Positions 8,391 to 12,269 of a DNA stretch of 12,269 nucleotides are shown here, piece after piece. This stretch comes from an uncultured Blautia sp. (GTDB lineage Bacteria; Bacillota_A; Clostridia; Lachnospirales; Lachnospiraceae), in the NCBI GenBank assembly GCA_905209435.1, contig CAJLTE010000089.1, positions 1 through 12,269 on the forward strand, written 5' to 3'. Within the stretch, counting starts at the first letter, position 1, and every line of letters begins with the position of its first letter. The notes below the pieces were generated by a model. The model was not told where the DNA came from. It worked only from the letters and a program-made list of their open reading frames with translations, and made no database searches. The translations under genes and the position numbers were made by a program.

Positions 8391-9080
8391 TCACACTTTA
8401 AATCTGTATCCCACGCCCCAGATGGTCTCGATATACTGCGGCTTGGCATTATTATACTCAATTTTCTCACGGATTTTCTTGATATGAACCGTAACTGTAG
8501 CAATATCACCTACCGATTCCATATCCCAGATTTCCCTGAAAAGCTCTTCCTTTGTAAAAACTCTGTTTGGATTCTGTGCCAGGAATGTGAGCAGATCAAA
8601 TTCCTTGGTGGTAAAAGTTTTCTCCTCGCCGTTTACCCAGACGCGGCGGGCGGTCTTGTCGATCTTGATTCCACGAATCTCAATAATATCGTTCTTCTGC
8701 GTGGTGGAGCCGATCAGACGATTATAGCGATCCATATGTGCCTTTACTCTGGCAACAAGCTCGCTTGGGCTAAATGGCTTGGTCATGTAATCGTCAGCCC
8801 CAAGTCCAAGACCGCGGATCTTGTCAATATCATCTTTCTTCGCGGAAACCATAATGATCGGAGTATTCTTAGCTTCTCTTACCTGGCGGCAGATTTCAAA
8901 CCCGTCTATCTCCGGCAGCATCAGATCCAGAATAATCAGGTCAAAATCTTCTTTCAGTGCCATATTAAGCCCCAGATCGCCTCTGTTGCAGATTATAACT
9001 TCAAATCCTGAGAGCTCCAGATAGTCTTTCTCAAGCTCTGCAATTGCTTCTTCATCTTCAATGATCAGAATTCTGCTCAT
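8391..9080 (-). CDS. OmpR/PhoB-family response regulator
   Basis: A 229-residue DNA-binding response regulator. The receiver domain (1-120) has the acidic pocket E8/D9, phospho-acceptor D52 in ILDLMLPE, the switch residue S79 and K101 in the TKPF motif. The winged-helix output domain (about 130-229) has the typical TTKEFDLLTFLAQNPNRVFT block, the recognition-helix region IATVTVHIKKIREKI and the ending IETIWGVGYRF. Its ATG overlaps the kinase stop codon by four bases (ATGA), so the two are translationally coupled and form a cognate pair. Target genes cannot be deduced; the closely following decarboxylase and kinase-like genes are co-transcribed with it and may be among them. No recognisable PhoP, VanR or KdpE-specific partner gene is nearby, so no symbol is given. 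Confidence 0.95.
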   Translation of the reverse strand: MSRILIIEDEEAIAELEKDYLELSGFEVIICNRGDLGLNMALKEDFDLIILDLMLPEIDGFEICRQVREAKNTPIIMVSAKKDDIDKIRGLGLGADDYMTKPFSPSELVARVKAHMDRYNRLIGSTTQKNDIIEIRGIKIDKTARRVWVNGEEKTFTTKEFDLLTFLAQNPNRVFTKEELFREIWDMESVGDIATVTVHIKKIREKIEYNNAKPQYIETIWGVGYRFKV

Positions 9081-10225
9081 TTCATTGGTACCTCCTGGTA
9101 TTTTCTAAGTACAAAATACATGATCGTGCCGATTCCAAGACGGCTTGTGGCCCATACCTTTCCCCCATGGTCCTCCAGAATTTTCTTTACAATGGAAAGA
9201 CCGATTCCGCTTCCGCCTTTGGAAGAATTTCGTGAAACATCTGTACGGTAAAAACGGTCGAAAATATAAGGCAGATCCTTCGGGCCAATACCTTTTCCAT
9301 TGTCCTCAATCTCAATCTGGATAAAATCACCCACATCCTTGATTCGGATCTGAATGATTCCTTTAGGCTTGTCCATATATTTGATAGCGTTGCTGATAAT
9401 GTTATGGATAACACGGCGGATCTGCTCCCCATCGGCAATTACCATAACATCTTTTTCCACATAGTTGGCATAAACCAGCTCAATTCCCCTGGTCTCAAGT
9501 TCCAGACCAACTTCCTCTGAACAATCTTCAAAATAATCTTCCACATTTAGTTTGTTGAAAGTATAAGGAATGCGGTTGGTATCGATTTTGGAATAAAAAG
9601 TCAGCTCGTTGATCAGATGATCCATCTCATTTGTCTTGTTGTAGATGGTGCGGACATAGCGATCCATTTTCTCAGGGGTATCTGCCACTCCATCCATGAT
9701 TCCCTCTACATATCCTTTCACTGCTGTGATCGGAGTTTTCAGATCATGGGAAATGTTGCTGATCAGCTCTCTGTTCTCTTTTTCTATAAGGCTTTTTTCT
9801 TCTGTAGATTCTTTCAGACGGCGGCGCATTTCCTCGAAATCCTGACAGAGCTCAGAAAATTCGTCTTTTCCTTCTACATCCAGAACGAAATCCAGGTTGC
9901 CCTCTTTTATATTCTGCGTCGCTTTTTTTAATTTAACCAATGGAACGGCAATGCTGCGATATACCCAAAGACCAACTACCAAAGCAACGGAGATCAGGAT
10001 TACAAACGCACTGATAAACAAATCCTTGGCCATTACATGTACCCTGCCCTGACTGTCGGCTGAGTCTGTTATGGAAATATCATATACTGTTCCATCGCTC
10101 TCAGTCACTGCCTGTGCTTTCTGCGCCTGTGACTGGCTGAATCCATACAAAGTGGCGGCAAACAGAAGCAGAGGCATAAGAATGATCATGGTGAATCCCA
10201 GAATGATTCTTGTTTTTAGCTTCAT
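9077..10225 (-). CDS. Membrane sensor histidine kinase (HisKA type)
   Basis: A 382-residue sensor kinase. Two hydrophobic segments (about 7-29 and 68-88) flank a short extracytoplasmic loop of about 38 residues, too small for a classical ligand-binding domain. A HAMP linker follows (about 90-140). The dimerisation/phosphoacceptor domain has H160 in NISHDLKTPITAVKGY, and the ATPase domain has the N box HNIISNAIKYM (around N275/N279), G1 DNGKGIG (308-314), F box IFDRFYRTD (321-329) and G2 GGSGIGL (337-343). The ATG at 10223-10225 has AAGGA ten bases upstream. It is the first gene of the operon and precedes its regulator, the less common order. The small sensor loop suggests sensing of membrane or envelope state, or of a partner protein; this is inference. 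Confidence 0.95.
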   Translation of the reverse strand: MKLKTRIILGFTMIILMPLLLFAATLYGFSQSQAQKAQAVTESDGTVYDISITDSADSQGRVHVMAKDLFISAFVILISVALVVGLWVYRSIAVPLVKLKKATQNIKEGNLDFVLDVEGKDEFSELCQDFEEMRRRLKESTEEKSLIEKENRELISNISHDLKTPITAVKGYVEGIMDGVADTPEKMDRYVRTIYNKTNEMDHLINELTFYSKIDTNRIPYTFNKLNVEDYFEDCSEEVGLELETRGIELVYANYVEKDVMVIADGEQIRRVIHNIISNAIKYMDKPKGIIQIRIKDVGDFIQIEIEDNGKGIGPKDLPYIFDRFYRTDVSRNSSKGGSGIGLSIVKKILEDHGGKVWATSRLGIGTIMYFVLRKYQEVPMK

Positions 10226-10266
10226 AACAGTTCTATCCTTTTTCTTCTTTTTACGGAAATTTTCAA

Positions 10267-10290
10267 CAGCTTCCCTGTCGTATGAAGCTG
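10267..10290 (-). repeat. Overlapping inverted repeats in the kinase-operon leader
   Basis: Perfect 7-base arms CAGCTTC (10267-10273) and GAAGCTG (10284-10290) with a 10-base spacer. The right arm also forms a short alternative hairpin with the adjacent CTTC (GAAGCTGCTTC, 10284-10294). The element lies between the predicted transcription start (about 10303) and the ribosome binding site. It could be an autoregulatory operator or an mRNA structure. No U-tract follows. Confidence 0.4.
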
Positions 10291-10309
10291 CTTCACCGGA
10301 TTTATATAG

Positions 10310-10315
10310 ATTATA
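10310..10315 (-). promoter_or_regulatory. Predicted promoter of the kinase-regulator-decarboxylase operon
   Basis: The minus strand reads TGCTATAAT: perfect TATAAT at 10310-10315 with the extended -10 TG, the same nine bases as at the gyrB promoter. No good -35 match exists at 17 bases, as is tolerated at extended -10 promoters. The A+T-rich stretch upstream (10335-10390) may help. The leader would be about 78 bases. Confidence 0.7.
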
Positions 10316-10385
10316 GCATAAAGCTCTGATTTCATCTCTTAATTTTCTATAAAAAATAGCTCTATAATATTCAGTTTTTCAACAT

Positions 10386-10433
10386 AAAAAACCTGGAAAA
10401 GACTTCTTCTGCTATATACCAGTCTCTTCCAGG
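10386..10433 (-). terminator. Intrinsic terminator of metK
   Basis: The minus-strand arms CCTGGAAGAGACT (10421-10433) and AGTCTTTTCCAGG (10392-10404) form a 13-bp stem with one G-U pair and a 16-base loop, followed by six U residues (10386-10391). The stem wobble is a G-U on the minus RNA but an A/C mismatch on the plus RNA, supporting minus-strand function. It lies about 64 bases after the metK stop. The 272-base gap 10226-10497 holds this terminator and the next operon's promoter and leader. Confidence 0.92.
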
Positions 10434-10497
10434 CTCTAACTTTAATATGGAATTTTCAAGCAGGCTTCAATACAAGCCATTTTCTTTTAACCAAATT

Positions 10498-11697
10498 TTA
10501 CGCAAGATATTTCTTCAGATCATCAACCTTGTCCAGATGCTCCCACGGAAGATCTACATCTGTACGGCCGAAATGTCCGTATGCAGAAGTCTGTTTGTAG
10601 ATCGGGCGGCGGAGATCAAGCATTTTGATGATTCCAGCCGGACGAAGGTCAAAGTTCTCACGGATGATCTCTACCAGTTTCGCATCAGATACTTTACCTG
10701 TGCCAAATGTTTCTACATGAATAGAAGTCGGATGTGCAACACCAATTGCATAGGAAAGCTGGATCTCGCACTTGTCAGCAAGACCTGCTGCAACAATGTT
10801 CTTTGCAACATAACGTGCTGCATAAGCTGCAGAACGGTCAACCTTTGTGCAGTCTTTTCCGGAGAAAGCACCGCCGCCGTGACGTCCTGTTCCGCCATAA
10901 GTATCAACAATAATCTTACGTCCTGTAAGACCGCTGTCGCCGTTTGGTCCACCGATAACGAAACGTCCGGTCGGGTTGATAAAGTATTTCGTATCCTCAT
11001 CTACCATGTCTGCCGGGATGATCTCATCAAATACATATTTCTTGATGTCCGCATGGATCTGCTCCTGTGTAACATCCGGGTCATGCTGAGTGGAGCAAAC
11101 TACTGCATCAATACGGCTTGGTTTTCCATTCTTATCATACTCAACTGTTACCTGAGTTTTTCCATCTGGTCTTAAATATTTCAGAGTGCCATCTTTACGG
11201 ACTTTTGTCAGCTGACGGGAAAGTTTGTGTGCCATGTTGATTGCGTATGGCATGTATTCTTCTGTCTCGTTGGAAGCATAACCAAACTGGATTCCCTGGT
11301 CACCAGCTCCAATAGAGTCAAGCTCGTCCTCATCCATCTGATTCTCTTTCTGCTCAAGTGCTTTATCAACACCCATTGCAATATCAGCAGACTGTTTATC
11401 AAGTGCTGTGATTACCGCACATGTATCAGCATCGAATCCGAATTTTCCACGAGTATAACCAATCTCGCGGATTGTCTCTCTTACGATTGACTGGATATCG
11501 ATATTTGCCTTGGAAGTGATCTCACCCATAACCAGAACAAGACCTGTTGTAGTTGCAGTCTCGCAGGCTACACGGCTCATCGGATCCTGTGCGATCAGAG
11601 CATCCAGGATGGCATCAGAAATGGCATCACAGATTTTATCCGGATGACCTTCAGTTACAGATTCGGAAGTAAATAAGATTTTTTCTTTGTTTTCCAT
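10498..11697 (-). CDS. metK: S-adenosylmethionine synthetase
   Basis: MetK makes SAM from methionine and ATP in the cytoplasm, supplying methyl groups for all methyltransferases (including RsmI and TrmN6 here). From the ATG at 11695-11697 it has 399 residues, the family norm. Visible: [11 protein letters not shown] (H18, D20) at the active site; the first MAT signature [12 protein letters not shown] (130-141); D254 in [12 protein letters not shown]; the P-loop-like second signature GGGAFSGKD (274-282); and a C-terminal DLPWE motif. A TTG at 11739 in the same frame would add 14 unconserved residues and has no binding site, so it is rejected. The ribosome binding site AAAGGGA (11709-11715) lies 11 bases from the ATG. 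The gene is controlled by the SAM-I riboswitch upstream, giving end-product repression, and is monocistronic because a terminator follows. Confidence 0.98.
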   Translation of the reverse strand: MENKEKILFTSESVTEGHPDKICDAISDAILDALIAQDPMSRVACETATTTGLVLVMGEITSKANIDIQSIVRETIREIGYTRGKFGFDADTCAVITALDKQSADIAMGVDKALEQKENQMDEDELDSIGAGDQGIQFGYASNETEEYMPYAINMAHKLSRQLTKVRKDGTLKYLRPDGKTQVTVEYDKNGKPSRIDAVVCSTQHDPDVTQEQIHADIKKYVFDEIIPADMVDEDTKYFINPTGRFVIGGPNGDSGLTGRKIIVDTYGGTGRHGGGAFSGKDCTKVDRSAAYAARYVAKNIVAAGLADKCEIQLSYAIGVAHPTSIHVETFGTGKVSDAKLVEIIRENFDLRPAGIIKMLDLRRPIYKQTSAYGHFGRTDVDLPWEHLDKVDDLKKYLA

Positions 11698-11778
11698 TCT
11701 TTTGTTTTTCCCTTTCTTCGATGGAGCGAAAATTTCCAAAACAGCTAATATCTATCGCTGCATTGTATGTTTTCCGCG

Positions 11779-11810
11779 AAAAAAAGAACAGCCCGGACAA
11801 GCGGACTGTC
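11779..11810 (-). terminator. Riboswitch-controlled terminator of metK
   Basis: The minus RNA arms ACAGUCCG (11802-11809) and CGGGCUGU (11788-11795), with a CUUGUC loop, form an 8-bp stem extendable by one G-U, followed by a U-tract (seven U at 11779-11785). The left arm is shared with the antiterminator, so this hairpin forms only when the aptamer holds SAM. Confidence 0.9.
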
Positions 11811-11843
11811 TTATAAATGACTTTTTATATAAACAATCCTCTT
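11799..11843 (-). promoter_or_regulatory. Antiterminator of the metK SAM riboswitch
   Basis: The minus RNA segment AAGAGGAUUGUUUAUA (complement of 11828-11843) pairs with UAUAAGACAGUCCGCUU (complement of 11799-11815) with one A/G mismatch and one bulged G. The 5' segment takes five bases of the aptamer's P1 helix and the 3' segment takes the terminator's left arm. SAM binding (P1 formed) and antitermination are therefore mutually exclusive. Confidence 0.8.
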
Positions 11844-11940
11844 ATTGTTCGATCACTCGCTCAGGTTGGCACCTTCCTCTCTTTCGAGGGGTTGCCGTGG
11901 CTTCATAGATCCTATGTATCTCCACCACTCTGAATAAAAG
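11839..11940 (-). ncRNA. SAM-I (S-box) riboswitch aptamer
   Basis: The minus strand shows the S-box consensus in order: P1 5' strand CUUUUAUU (11933-11940), then AGAG, GGUGGAG, UAUGAAGCC, CGGCAACC, a P3 hairpin capped by GAAA (CCUC-GAAA-GAGAGG), GGUGCCAA, the P4 region around GAGCGAGUGAUCGA, and the P1 3' strand AAUAAGAG (11839-11846), which pairs perfectly with the 5' strand apart from one U-G. It senses SAM and shuts off metK by transcription termination. Its place directly upstream of metK is the classical arrangement in Firmicutes. Confidence 0.96.
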
Positions 11941-11971
11941 GCTATTCTTCAGTTTTCCTGTTGCAAGCAAT

Positions 11972-12000
11972 ACAATATACTGATTGCTTATAATTGTCAA
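11972..12000 (-). promoter_or_regulatory. Predicted metK promoter
   Basis: A perfect -35 TTGACA is present on the minus strand (complement of 11995-12000). The -10 is less clear: TATTGT with a 17-base spacer (11972-11977) or the better-matching TATATT with a short 15-base spacer (11974-11979). Transcription would begin near 11965, about 25 bases before the aptamer. Confidence 0.7.
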
Positions 12001-12032
12001 TAGACATTTAACGTCTTATGACTATTTTTCAC

Positions 12033-12081
12033 CAGATTAAATCTGATACTCAACAGATCAAGGCTGTCAGGCTGCGATCTG
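12033..12081. repeat. Palindromic elements between murA and the metK promoter
   Basis: A palindrome with 6-base arms, CAGATTAAATCTG (12033-12045), lies about 33 bases upstream of the metK -35 box. Next to it, CAGATC (12054-12059) and GATCTG (12076-12081) form a 6-base inverted pair over 16 bases containing a GGCTG direct repeat. The second could be a weak murA terminator stem, but no U-tract follows on the minus strand. Function is not clear. Confidence 0.35.
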
Positions 12082-12092
12082 AAATTAACAAT

Positions 12093-12269
<177 letters not shown>

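Noticed and set aside
10447..11175. A 242-codon plus-strand open frame opposite metK
   Set aside because: Antisense to the certain metK gene; cysteine-rich, low-complexity translation without family resemblance.
11698..11739. A 14-codon upstream extension of metK from a TTG
   Set aside because: The extra residues do not match MetK N-termini and there is no binding site before the TTG.
12054..12081. Strong intrinsic terminator for murA
   Set aside because: Only a 6-bp outer stem over a 16-base interior with no U-tract; at most a weak signal.

Overview
The window looks like chromosomal housekeeping DNA from a Gram-positive anaerobe of the Clostridia, most likely a member of the Lachnospiraceae. 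This rests on moderate GC content, strong AGGAGG-type ribosome binding sites, an S-box (SAM-I) riboswitch on metK, Firmicutes-type RicT and HolB, and a gene order that is a contracted form of the Bacillus subtilis yaaO-tmk-darA-yaaR-holB-yaaT-yabA-yabB-yazA-rsmI block. The family assignment is inference from these traits. All supported genes lie on the minus strand, so transcription runs from high to low coordinates.

Layout in the direction of transcription: the 3' end of murA (12269-12093) enters the window. Next comes a promoter, then a SAM-I riboswitch aptamer with mutually exclusive antiterminator and terminator (11940-11779), controlling metK (11697-10498), which ends at an intrinsic terminator (10433-10386). 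A second unit starts from an extended -10 promoter near 10312 and carries a sensor histidine kinase, an OmpR-type response regulator, an Orn/Lys/Arg decarboxylase family PLP enzyme and a guanylate-kinase-like protein. It ends at a strong terminator (6145-6110). A third unit runs holB, ricT, trmN6, rsmI with short or overlapping junctions and ends at a terminator (2365-2321). A fourth unit is gyrB-gyrA, and gyrA runs off the left edge.

Functionally the window combines envelope synthesis (MurA), S-adenosylmethionine supply (MetK), two SAM-dependent RNA methyltransferases (TrmN6, RsmI), a replication clamp-loader subunit (HolB), an RNA-processing regulator (RicT), DNA supercoiling (GyrB/GyrA), and a probable signal-controlled amino acid decarboxylase unit. 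No mobile element, CRISPR array, tRNA or rRNA gene was seen.

I do not see a clearly new system. The points most worth checking are: the guanylate-kinase-like protein in the position tmk holds in B. subtilis, with altered P-loop and nucleotide-binding residues; a cysteine cluster inserted in the decarboxylase; the two-component system placed at the head of the decarboxylase/kinase operon; and several symmetric elements in the leaders of gyrB, holB and the kinase operon.
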